From positions 1-41,341 of the forward strand of contig DASUWA010000004.1 in assembly GCA_036378675.1 (NCBI GenBank): a stretch of DNA of 41,341 nt. Direction: 5' to 3'. Positions 31,520-38,524 of this stretch are shown here, piece after piece (position 1 is the stretch's first letter; the number at the start of each line of letters is the position of its first letter). The position numbers and the translations under genes were made by a program. Under the pieces are notes generated by a model. It was not told where the DNA came from. It searched no databases and saw only the letters and a list, made by a program, of their open reading frames with translations. The DNA comes from Acidimicrobiales bacterium. GTDB lineage: Bacteria > Actinomycetota > Acidimicrobiia > Acidimicrobiales > Palsa-688.

Positions 31520-32800
31520 GTGCCGTCACTGTTCGAAGACCTGCGCTGGCGAGGCCTGGTCCACCAGATCACCGACAACGAGATCCTCCCGGCTCGGCTC
31601 GACGCCGGCGGCATGGTTCTGTACATCGGCTTCGACCCGACCGCCGACAGCCTCCACGTCGGCAGCCTGCAGCAGCTCGTGATGCTGAAACGGTTCGAGC
31701 TGGCCGGACATCGTCCGATCGCTCTCGTCGGGGGCGGAACCGGAATGATCGGCGACCCGAGCGGCAAGACGGAGGAGCGGGGCCTCCTCGACGACGATCA
31801 GCTGAGAGCGAACCGGGACGCGGTCTCGGCTCAGATCGCCGGTTTTCTCGGCGTCAGCGGCACGTCCGACGGTCCCATCCTGGTCGACAACGCCGAATGG
31901 CTAGCCGAGGCCAGGCTCCTGGAGTTCCTCCGCGACGTCGGGAAGGTCTTCTCGGTCAACGAAATGGTGCGCAAGGAGTCGGTGCGGGCACGGCTGGAGG
32001 GACGCGAGCAGGGTCTGTCTTTTACCGAGTTCAGCTACATGCTTCTGCAGTCGTGGGACTTCTTGCAGCTGTTCGAGCGATACGGGTGCGAGCTCCAGCT
32101 GGGGGGGAGTGACCAGTGGGGCAACATCATCGAAGGCGTTGACCTGATCCGGCGGCTCAGGGGAGCGGCCGCCTACGGGCTCACGTCACCCCTCGTCACG
32201 AAGTCCGACGGAACCAAGTTCGGCAAGACGGAGTCCGGCAACGTCTGGCTCGACCCGAAGAAGACGTCGCCTTACGAGTTCTTCCAGTTCTGGGTCAGAA
32301 CGACCGACGGGGACGTGCCGGACTACCTGCGGCGGCTCACCTTCCTTAGCAGAGAAAGGATCGAGGAGCTCGAACAGGAGCTGAAGGAACACCCCGAGCG
32401 AAGGGAAGCCCAGCGGGCCCTCTCGTTGGAGCTCACCGCGATGGTGCACGGCGCAACCGAAGCGCAAAAGGCCGAGGAGGCGGCCGCCGTGCTGTTCACC
32501 GAGGGGATCACCCGTCTCGATCCCGAAACCCTCGAGGCCGCCCTCGCCGACGCCCCGACCACTCCGATCCGCCGTACAGCGATCGAGCAGGGGCTGCCGA
32601 TCGTCGAGGTTCTGGTCGAGACGGGACTGGCTTCGTCGAAAGGCAACGCCAGGCAACTCCTGAAGCAAGGCTCCATATACGTGAACGGCATGCGGGTGGG
32701 CGAGGAACGGTCGCTCGGCACCGATGACGTCATCCATGGGCGGTGGATCGCACTACGCAGAGGAAAATCCCACCAGCACATCCTCCTGTTGGAGGACTGA
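31520..32800 (+). CDS. tyrS: Tyrosyl-tRNA synthetase
   Basis: The 426-residue enzyme has FDPTADSLHVGSL (HVGS at 46-49, the HIGH equivalent), the tyrosine pocket LQSWDFLQLFERY, GGSDQWGNI, the KMSKS loop as KFGKT (233-237) and a C-terminal S4 RNA-binding domain with SSKGNARQLLKQGSIYVNG. It charges tRNA-Tyr. The start is GTG at 31520; CAGGCT six bases upstream is a weak -10 and no Shine-Dalgarno sequence is seen. The 76 bases between the cyclase gene and tyrS show no gene or strong hairpin. Confidence 0.94.
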   Translation: MPSLFEDLRWRGLVHQITDNEILPARLDAGGMVLYIGFDPTADSLHVGSLQQLVMLKRFELAGHRPIALVGGGTGMIGDPSGKTEERGLLDDDQLRANRDAVSAQIAGFLGVSGTSDGPILVDNAEWLAEARLLEFLRDVGKVFSVNEMVRKESVRARLEGREQGLSFTEFSYMLLQSWDFLQLFERYGCELQLGGSDQWGNIIEGVDLIRRLRGAAAYGLTSPLVTKSDGTKFGKTESGNVWLDPKKTSPYEFFQFWVRTTDGDVPDYLRRLTFLSRERIEELEQELKEHPERREAQRALSLELTAMVHGATEAQKAEEAAAVLFTEGITRLDPETLEAALADAPTTPIRRTAIEQGLPIVEVLVETGLASSKGNARQLLKQGSIYVNGMRVGEERSLGTDDVIHGRWIALRRGKSHQHILLLED

Positions 32801-32822
32801 ACCCAGCCCGTGAACCAAGTCA

Positions 32823-32861
32823 GTGAAACTCAGCCGTGAAACTCAGCCGTGAAACTCAGCC
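32823..32861. repeat. 13-base tandem triplication at the HIT gene end
   Basis: GTGAAACTCAGCC three times in a row. The third copy overlaps the stop codon (complement TGA at 32856-32858) of the HIT gene, so the copies are duplications of that gene's 3' end. Confidence 0.75.
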
Positions 32862-33281
32862 GTTGAGCGCCTCTCGGATGCTGGCGGCAAACTCCTCAGC
32901 CTCATCGTCGCTGTCGTAGTGGGTCCTGGGCCACAAGAAACCGCGGAGACCGTCCTTGCGCCGGCGCGGGATCACGTGCAGATGGACGTGGGGCACGCTC
33001 TGGCTGATCACGTCGTTCAGTAGGAAAAGCGTCCCGTCACAGCCCAAAGCCTTGCGCTGGGCGCCGGCGACCCTCCTCCCGGCCTCGGTCAGGCCGCACA
33101 TCAAGTCGGGAGTGAGCTCAGACACCGTCTCTACGTGCGTTCGTGGCAGGACCAGGGTGTGACCCTTGAAGACCGGCCGCACGTCCAGGAACCCCACCAC
33201 CTCCGAGTCGTCGAACACCCAGTGCCCGGAGTCCTCGCCGGCGATGATCCTGTCGAACACGCATCCCGGGTTGGTGACCAC
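32856..33281 (-). CDS. HIT-family nucleotide hydrolase/transferase
   Basis: The 141-residue protein has the histidine triad HVHLHVIPRR (about residue 100) with conserved CVFDRIIAGED at its N-terminus and GHTLVLPRTHVETV. HIT proteins hydrolyse nucleoside phosphoramidates or dinucleoside polyphosphates. The GTG at 33281 is the only good start; GACCCT eight bases before it is a weak -10. It is convergent with tyrS and divergent from the DUF3151 gene, with only 32 bases between the starts. Confidence 0.9.
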   Translation of the reverse strand: MVTNPGCVFDRIIAGEDSGHWVFDDSEVVGFLDVRPVFKGHTLVLPRTHVETVSELTPDLMCGLTEAGRRVAGAQRKALGCDGTLFLLNDVISQSVPHVHLHVIPRRRKDGLRGFLWPRTHYDSDDEAEEFAASIREALNG

Positions 33282-33313
33282 AACCTCTCAGGGTCGCGCG
33301 ACGATGGGAGGCT

Positions 33314-33763
33314 GTGTCGGACCAATCGGATCTATCGCTGACAACCGGACCACCAGAGACGATCCTCCCGTCCCCTCCGCCGGATGCGCTGGCCGGCCTC
33401 CAAGATGCGCTCAAGGCGCCGGAGGGATCCCGCCGCGACGCGGTCGCAGCGGTCGTTGCCCGCCATCCGACCTTCCTGGATGGTTGGGCGGCGCTTGCAT
33501 CCCTGGCCCGCGACGACGTCGAGGCTTACGCGTACGCGAGGGTCGGCTACCACCGGGGCCTGGACGCCCTGCGGGCGGCCGGCTGGCGCGGGTCCGGCTA
33601 CGTGCGGTGGGGGCACGAGAGCAACCGCGGCTTTCTTCGATCGTTGGATGCCTTGCGGGCTGCAGCTTCGGGGATCGGTGAGAACTCAGAAGCCGACCGG
33701 TGCGCCACTTTCCTCCGTCAGCTCGATCCGGCGTGGGGATCCTCCTCAGGTCCCGGCCGGTAG
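33314..33763 (+). CDS. DUF3151 family protein
   Basis: The 149-residue protein has the run EAYAYARVGYHRGLDALRAA followed by GWRGSGYVRW and HESNRGFLRSLDAL, the hallmark of the actinobacterial DUF3151 family of unknown function. It is soluble, with a Pro-rich N-terminal tail. It starts at GTG 33314 and is followed 9 bases later by the flavin-reductase gene, then the RNase D-like gene, a likely three-gene transcript although the second gene has its own -10. Confidence 0.8.
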   Translation: MSDQSDLSLTTGPPETILPSPPPDALAGLQDALKAPEGSRRDAVAAVVARHPTFLDGWAALASLARDDVEAYAYARVGYHRGLDALRAAGWRGSGYVRWGHESNRGFLRSLDALRAAASGIGENSEADRCATFLRQLDPAWGSSSGPGR

Positions 33764-33766
33764 TCT
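33761..33766 (+). promoter_or_regulatory. Leaderless -10 element of the flavin reductase gene
   Basis: TAGTCT six bases before the GTG at 33773, overlapping the DUF3151 stop codon. Confidence 0.5.
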
Positions 33767-33772
33767 CTGCTG

Positions 33773-34312
33773 GTGGCCGACCACGAGTTGGTAGGTCCAT
33801 TTCCTGCGGGTGTGGACCCCGACGCTTACGACCGGGCCCGCCGGCGGATCCTGTGGGCGATGCCTAGCGGCCTTTACGTGCTTGGAAGCGCCGCCGATGG
33901 ACGGCGCAACCTGATGACGCTCAACTGGGCGTCGCAGGTCGCCACGAATCCCAAGCTGGTCTCGGTCAGCGTCGAGGTCGGGGCGGTGACCCACCAGCTG
34001 GTTCGCGACGGCGGGGGCTTCGCGCTGAACATCCTCTCCCGGGAGGATCGGGCGATCGTCCGCAAGTTCGTCAAGCCTCTTGAAGACAGTGGTGACACGG
34101 GAAGCTTGGGCGGTTTCGACGTCAAAGAGGCGGCGACGGGCTCACCGATCCTTGCGGTTGCTCTTGCCTGGCTCGACTGCGAGGTGCGGCATGAGGTGCC
34201 CTGCGGGAGCCACACCGTTTTTATCGGCGAGGCGGTTGCCTGCGGCGGGGAGCCGGATGACGATGCCGAGGTCCTTCGGATGGAGGACACTCGGATGAGC
34301 TACGGCGGCTGA
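33773..34312 (+). CDS. Flavin reductase-like FMN-binding protein
   Basis: The 179-residue protein fits the flavin_reduct domain: SGLYVLGSAADGRRNLMTLNW near residue 35, PKLVSVSVEVGAVTHQLV, FALNILSRED and VPCGSHTVFIGEAVAC. Such proteins bind FMN and pass electrons from NAD(P)H, often for monooxygenases or as general flavin reductases; partner unknown. The next gene is in the same frame 24 bases after this stop, with no canonical start codon between. Its GTG start is supported by TAGTCT six bases before. Confidence 0.87.
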   Translation: MADHELVGPFPAGVDPDAYDRARRRILWAMPSGLYVLGSAADGRRNLMTLNWASQVATNPKLVSVSVEVGAVTHQLVRDGGGFALNILSREDRAIVRKFVKPLEDSGDTGSLGGFDVKEAATGSPILAVALAWLDCEVRHEVPCGSHTVFIGEAVACGGEPDDDAEVLRMEDTRMSYGG

Positions 34313-34322
34313 CCCGCCGGTC

Positions 34323-34328
34323 GAGGAG
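34323..34328 (+). promoter_or_regulatory. Ribosome binding site before the ATT start
   Basis: GAGGAG, eight bases before ATT 34337. Confidence 0.55.
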
Positions 34329-34336
34329 CGCCTTCC

Positions 34337-35515
34337 ATTTACGACCTGATCACTACCGAGGGTGACCTTGAAGCGCTCGTCAAGCGCCTGTCCTCGGCGC
34401 GGCGGTACGCGCTCGACACCGAGTTCCACCGCGAGCGGACCTACTGGCCTCAGCTCGCCCTGGTCCAGATCGCGTGGGACGGGGACGGGTCCGGCCTGGC
34501 CGGCGTGGCGGTAATCGACCCGATGGCCGTCGACGTGCGCCCGCTCGCAGGGGTTCTGGCCGGGCCCGGCCTGATGGTCGCCCACGCAGCCGAGCAGGAC
34601 CTCGAAGTGCTTGAGAGGTCGTGTGGCCGGGGACCCTCTCGCCTGTTCGACACCCAGGTCGCAGGTGGGTTCGCAGGGTACGGCTCTGCGAGCCTCTCGA
34701 CTTTGTCCCAGGCCTTCCTCGGAAGAGAGGTTCCCAAGGGCGACCGGCTGACCGACTGGCGCCGTAGGCCGCTCACCGAATCGCAGCTTGCATACGCGGC
34801 CGCGGACGTCGAGCACCTCATCGCGCTGGCCGATTCCATCATCGTGGAGCTCGAACGGCGGGGGCGGCTGGGGTGGGCGGAAGAGGAGTGCGAGATGCTC
34901 CGTACCCGTCCCCACGGAGGGGGCGACCCGGTTCGTGCGTGGTGGAAGCTTCGCGACTCGCGATCCCTCAAAGGCGGCGCCCGAGGCGTCGCCCAGGAGG
35001 TCTCCGCGTGGCGGGAACGGCAGGCCCAGAAGGTCGACCTGCCGGTCCGCTCGGTCCTGCCCGATCTGGCGGTCCTGTCGATCGCCCATCGCCCACCTGC
35101 TTCGGCGAAGGCGCTGTCGGAGGTGCGCGGGCTCGAAGGGCGCCGGCTTCGAGGCGAGGTGGCTGACGAGGTGCTCGAAGCGGTCGAGAGAGGCCGGCGT
35201 CTCCCGGCGGAGCAGCTGGTCCTGCCTCCTGCAGACGAGGTCCCGCGCGAGATGCGAGCCGCCGTGGCTCTTCTCATGGCATGGATCGTGCAGGTTGCCC
35301 GGGACGAACGGGTCGACACGACGTTGCTGGCCACCCGTTCGGACGTGGCCGCACTCGTCAGGGGCGACCCGTCCGGGCGCCTTGCGAAAGGCTGGAGAGC
35401 GGAGATGATCGCCGGTCCGGCGAAGGCGTTGATCGAGGGCCGGGCATCGCTCGCTTTCGACGGGACCGACCGGCTGGTTCTCGAGACCCGCTCCAGCCGA
35501 CCCCTGAAGAGCTAA
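34337..35515 (+). CDS. RNase D-like 3'-5' exonuclease with HRDC domain, probable ATT start
   Basis: From ATT 34337 the 392-residue protein has DEDD exonuclease motifs: ALDTEFHRERTYWPQLALVQ (Asp27, Glu29), VAHAAEQDLEVL and YAAADVEHL, then an HRDC domain (PDLAVLSIAHRPPASAKALSEV) and a tail. RNase D trims 3' ends of tRNA and other stable RNA. Between the in-frame TGA that ends the flavin reductase (34310) and the GTG at 34505 there is no ATG, GTG or TTG, and the GTG would remove exonuclease motif I. ATT has GAGGAG eight bases upstream; CTG 34346 is an alternative. The 3' end overlaps the GH13 gene by four bases. Confidence 0.82.
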   Translation: MYDLITTEGDLEALVKRLSSARRYALDTEFHRERTYWPQLALVQIAWDGDGSGLAGVAVIDPMAVDVRPLAGVLAGPGLMVAHAAEQDLEVLERSCGRGPSRLFDTQVAGGFAGYGSASLSTLSQAFLGREVPKGDRLTDWRRRPLTESQLAYAAADVEHLIALADSIIVELERRGRLGWAEEECEMLRTRPHGGGDPVRAWWKLRDSRSLKGGARGVAQEVSAWRERQAQKVDLPVRSVLPDLAVLSIAHRPPASAKALSEVRGLEGRRLRGEVADEVLEAVERGRRLPAEQLVLPPADEVPREMRAAVALLMAWIVQVARDERVDTTLLATRSDVAALVRGDPSGRLAKGWRAEMIAGPAKALIEGRASLAFDGTDRLVLETRSSRPLKS

Positions 35516-37146
35516 CCCGGTCCGAGTACGGCCGCCCCGTCGGGCCCCAGACGCAAGAACGAACTGCCTCCGGCGCCGTCCAGTTCCGTCGCGCCCGCGC
35601 TGACCTGGACCGACCACCCTCCTTCAGGAAGCTGAACGGACACTGCCGCGTCGGCGAAGTTCACCGCGACAACTCGCAGGTCGTTCTGATGCTCCCGCAC
35701 GAAGACGAGCACTCCCTCCGGGGACTCCAGCCACCTAAACGACCCAGACTGCAGCGCCGGCGAAGCCTTCCGCACCGAGAGGATCCGTCGATAGAGCCAA
35801 AGCATCGATCCATCGTCGATCTGCTCCCGGGCGACGTTCTTCTCTCCGTCAGCACCGGGAGGCCAGGGCAGCCAAGCGTCCGGCCCGCCGGCCCATCCGT
35901 GAGCCGGGGAGTCGTCCCAGGGGATCGGAGCCCGGCAGCCGTCGCGCCCGCCGGGGTCGACCTGCCGCTCCGGCGGTATGACTGCGTCTTCGAGGCCGAG
36001 CTCTTCCCCCGCGTAGAGGAAAGGGGTCCCTCTCAAGGTCAGCAGGAGGACGGCCGCCGCCCGTGCTCTCGCCTCGGTGCCGTAACGGGTTCGGTGGCGC
36101 GGGTTGTCGTGGTTGGACAGGACCCACGTGGGCCACCAGCCTCCCGGGGCGAGCATCGCTTCGACGTGGTCGATCTGCCGGCGCCATGCCGACGCCTTCC
36201 AGGGCGCGCGGAGCGGGTGGAAGTTGAACGCCAGGTGGAGCTCGGGCTCTTCTCGCGTCCCGTAGTAAGCGGCGGAGTCCTCAGGAGACGGCAGGACGAT
36301 CTCCCCGACGATCATGCGAGGAGGCTCCGGCCATCCGTCCACGAGGATGCGCATCTCGCGGATCATGGGGTGGACGGACGGGTCGTTTATGAGTGCCGCC
36401 ATCGGGATCGGAGCGAGATCGTCCGGTAGATCGGGCAGCGCGGGGTCCTTGCCGATCCCGTGGACGACGTCCATCCGAAAGCCGTCCACGCCCCGGTCCA
36501 GCCAGAACCTCAGCACGTCGTGCATCGCCGCCCGCACATCGGGATTGGTCCAGTTCAGGTCGGGCTGCTGGGGAAGGAACAGGTGCAGGTAGAACTGACC
36601 GGTCTGCTCGTCCCACGTCCAAGCCGGCGGGAAGTCGGTTCCGCCGATGCCCAAGAACGCCGCTCTCCAATTGTTGGGCCAATTGTTGTGCCAATTGTTG
36701 TGCGGGCCGCCGGGTGAGCCGGCCGGTCCGGAGCCGCCGGCGCTGTCGGGGCGTCCGTCGCGCCACCAGTACCAGTCACGACGCGGGTTGTCCTTGGACG
36801 AACGTGACTCGGCGAACCAAGGGTGTTGATCGCTGGTGTGGTTCGGGACGAAGTCGACGATGACCTTGAGCCCCAGCCGGTGGGCGTCGGCCACCAGGGC
36901 GTCGAAATCGGCGAGTGAACCGAAGAGCGGGTCGACGTCGCAGTAGTCCGACACGTCGTAGCCGAAGTCGGCCATGGGCGACCGGTAGAACGGGGAGATC
37001 CACAGCGCGTCCACGCCCAGCCAGCAAAGGTGGCCGAGGCGGCTGCGGATCCCCTCGAGATCTCCGACCCCGTCGCCCGACGAGTCCGAAAACGACCTCG
37101 GATATATCTGGTAGACCACCGACCGCTCCCACCAGGGAGCCGTCAC
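35512..37146 (-). CDS. GH13 alpha-glucosidase / oligo-1,6-glucosidase-like
   Basis: The 544-residue TIM-barrel enzyme has the GH13 regions: WWERSVVYQIYPRSF at the start, DFVPNHTSDQHPWF, GFRMDVVHGIGKD with the nucleophile Asp, MIVGEIVLP with the acid/base Glu and VLSNHDNPRHRTR with the third Asp. It cleaves alpha-glucosides such as maltose, isomaltose or sucrose relatives; no signal peptide, so cytoplasmic. The loop HNNWHNNWPNNW is an in-frame expansion of a 12-base unit. The GTG start overlaps the upstream 75-residue gene's stop by four bases, so the two are coupled. It is convergent with the RNase D-like gene. Confidence 0.9.
   Translation of the reverse strand: MTAPWWERSVVYQIYPRSFSDSSGDGVGDLEGIRSRLGHLCWLGVDALWISPFYRSPMADFGYDVSDYCDVDPLFGSLADFDALVADAHRLGLKVIVDFVPNHTSDQHPWFAESRSSKDNPRRDWYWWRDGRPDSAGGSGPAGSPGGPHNNWHNNWPNNWRAAFLGIGGTDFPPAWTWDEQTGQFYLHLFLPQQPDLNWTNPDVRAAMHDVLRFWLDRGVDGFRMDVVHGIGKDPALPDLPDDLAPIPMAALINDPSVHPMIREMRILVDGWPEPPRMIVGEIVLPSPEDSAAYYGTREEPELHLAFNFHPLRAPWKASAWRRQIDHVEAMLAPGGWWPTWVLSNHDNPRHRTRYGTEARARAAAVLLLTLRGTPFLYAGEELGLEDAVIPPERQVDPGGRDGCRAPIPWDDSPAHGWAGGPDAWLPWPPGADGEKNVAREQIDDGSMLWLYRRILSVRKASPALQSGSFRWLESPEGVLVFVREHQNDLRVVAVNFADAAVSVQLPEGGWSVQVSAGATELDGAGGSSFLRLGPDGAAVLGPG
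36667..36702 (-). repeat. 12-base in-frame triplication inside the GH13 gene
   Basis: CCAATTGTTGTG-type unit three times (first GGG variant), coding for repeated NNW/H units in a loop before the catalytic Asp. Most relatives have one NNW at this loop, as family knowledge. Confidence 0.75.
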
Positions 37147-37370
37147 TCCCCGGTTCCCGCCCGCAGGTCGACGGTCAGTGTCAGCACGCCGTCCTCGATC
37201 CGGCCGGTGGCGTCGCCGATGATGGCGTAGTCCTGGAAGTCGATCCTCGCCTGGTCCACGAAACGCTTCCGCTCCGGCCCCTCGACCGGCGGTATCTGCC
37301 GCTGGCGGACCGCCTTCGCACGGGCCTTGAAGCGCTCGATCATGGCCTCCACGTCCAGCTCGTCAGGCAT
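37143..37370 (-). CDS. Small conserved hypothetical protein coupled to the GH13 gene
   Basis: The 75-residue protein is helical and charged at first (VEAMIERFKARAKAVRQRQ), then PPVEGPERKRFVDQARIDFQDYAIIGDA and a beta-rich tail (GVLTLTVDLRAG). I recall similar short proteins in actinobacteria but cannot name a family. ATG 37370 has TAAGGT six bases upstream. The stop overlaps the GH13 start (GTGA), a sign of coupling. Confidence 0.7.
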   Translation of the reverse strand: MPDELDVEAMIERFKARAKAVRQRQIPPVEGPERKRFVDQARIDFQDYAIIGDATGRIEDGVLTLTVDLRAGTGE

Positions 37371-37376
37371 GGTCCT

Positions 37377-37382
37377 ACCTTA
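37377..37382 (-). promoter_or_regulatory. Leaderless -10 element of the 75-residue protein gene
   Basis: TAAGGT on the minus strand, six bases before ATG 37370, directly beside the inverted repeat at 37384. Confidence 0.5.
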
Positions 37383-37383
37383 A

Positions 37384-37462
37384 GCAGCGTCGCGCCATGA
37401 GAGGCCGAGAAAGACGCCGTACCCGGCGTCTTTCTTAGGCGGGCAATTCTGCGACGCTGCTA
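37384..37462. repeat. Nested inverted repeat (outer 11 bp, inner about 12-15 bp)
   Basis: Outer arms AGCAGCGTCGC (37384-37394) and its exact complement (37452-37462). Inside, AGAAAGACGCCG and CGGCGTCTTTCT (37409-37436) pair around TACC, with a bulged extension GCC/GGC. The base TAA flanks both outer arms (37382-37384, 37462-37464). It lies between divergent genes, so it is not an ordinary terminator. Confidence 0.6.
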
Positions 37463-37527
37463 ACTACCACCTAGAACTGGGAAATTCGCCGACGCGCCTA
37501 CGAACCCGATACCCGCGAGGCGGCGAT

Positions 37528-37533
37528 ACAATA
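37528..37533 (+). promoter_or_regulatory. -10 element before the small CxxC protein gene
   Basis: TACAAT, a near-perfect -10; no convincing -35. Transcription would start near 37540. Confidence 0.45.
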
Positions 37534-37582
37534 GGCGTCCAGCCCTGAAATGGGATTTGTCTCGATCTACGGGGAGCTCCAC

Positions 37583-37771
37583 GTGAAAAAGGGACGGCAT
37601 CGGCGCTTCGAGGAAGCGCGGGCACTAAAGCGCTTAACCGAGGAACACGTAGAGCCTTGCGCTGAATGCGGTGCCATGCCCGAAGCGGACCACGCGTCCT
37701 GGTGTCTGGCCATGGAGGACGAAGAAGAGGAGTACCCCGAGTACTCCGACACGGAGCCGCGCCGGGCGTAA
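37583..37771 (+). CDS. Small acidic-tailed CxxC protein
   Basis: The 62-residue protein (from GTG 37583; ATG 37550 would give 73) has a basic N-terminus (KKGRHRRFEEARALKRL), then PCAECG and a third Cys (SWCLAM), and a very acidic tail (EDEEEEYPEYSD). GTG 37583 is preferred because GGGGAG lies six bases before it. The Cys pattern suggests a small metal or redox site with three visible Cys plus His. A near-perfect -10 upstream supports expression. No family recognised; it is convergent with the Cys-rich protein. Confidence 0.55.
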   Translation: MKKGRHRRFEEARALKRLTEEHVEPCAECGAMPEADHASWCLAMEDEEEEYPEYSDTEPRRA

Positions 37772-37777
37772 CTCGGC

Positions 37778-38524
37778 TCAGGCGCGGTTCTTGCGCCTCA
37801 CAGCCGGATGGGGCAGCGGGGTCCAGGATTCGGACGGTCGCTCGCGCAGGTAGGCGGCGAGCTTGGCGTACACCTTCTTCCCGACCATCTCGGTCAGTTC
37901 GTCGCGCATGCTCTCGAACACGGGCTTCTTCGACCCGAACGCCTCGGGGGCTTCGGTGCACCACCAGTGGAACTCGGCGCCGCCCTCTCCCCAGTGCCGC
38001 CGTTCCCACTCGCCGACCATCGAAACGACCCGTCCCGACGCGTCGGTGACGTCCTCCCTCCGCAAAGGAAGCTGCCAGCACACGTCGGGCTTCATGTCGA
38101 GAGGACGCACGCCGCGCTTCATTGCGACCTGGTGCAACGCGCAGCCAGGTCCGGTCGGGAAGCCCGGCCGGTTCAGGAAAATGCAAGCGTCGTCGACGAT
38201 GCGGGTGACCTTGGTGCCGTCGTCCTGCTTCTCGATCACGCCCCGGCGCCGCCCGATCTTGGCGAACTGCCATTCGTCGTCGGTGAGGGTTTTGGCGGCC
38301 GCCTTCACCCTGGCCACGTCAGCCGAGTCGGTGAAGTGCGCGCCGTACGAGCAGCACCCCTGAACCAGCTCCGGCGCGGGCCCGGTCAGAACCCCCTGGC
38401 AACCCCGGCCGAAGATGCACTCCCACCCCGAAAGTAGGAACGTCACGTCGAAGATCCAGGTTCGCTCCTCGTCGGGATCCTCGAAGCTCACCCACTCGTG
38501 GCTGCTGGCGGGAACCTTCGCCAC
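37778..38524 (-). CDS. Cys-rich conserved protein (YkgJ/DUF3109-like pattern)
   Basis: The 248-residue protein has spaced cysteines: ECIFGRGCQG, GCCSYGAHF, ACIFLN, GCALH, DVCWQL and WCTEAPEAF. These suggest a zinc or iron-sulfur cluster, as in YkgJ and DUF3109 relatives; the exact family is not certain. It is soluble, and rich in Trp. The GTG start shares one base with the TAG stop of the M20 peptidase (TAGTG), so translation is coupled. Confidence 0.7.
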   Translation of the reverse strand: MAKVPASSHEWVSFEDPDEERTWIFDVTFLLSGWECIFGRGCQGVLTGPAPELVQGCCSYGAHFTDSADVARVKAAAKTLTDDEWQFAKIGRRRGVIEKQDDGTKVTRIVDDACIFLNRPGFPTGPGCALHQVAMKRGVRPLDMKPDVCWQLPLRREDVTDASGRVVSMVGEWERRHWGEGGAEFHWWCTEAPEAFGSKKPVFESMRDELTEMVGKKVYAKLAAYLRERPSESWTPLPHPAVRRKNRA

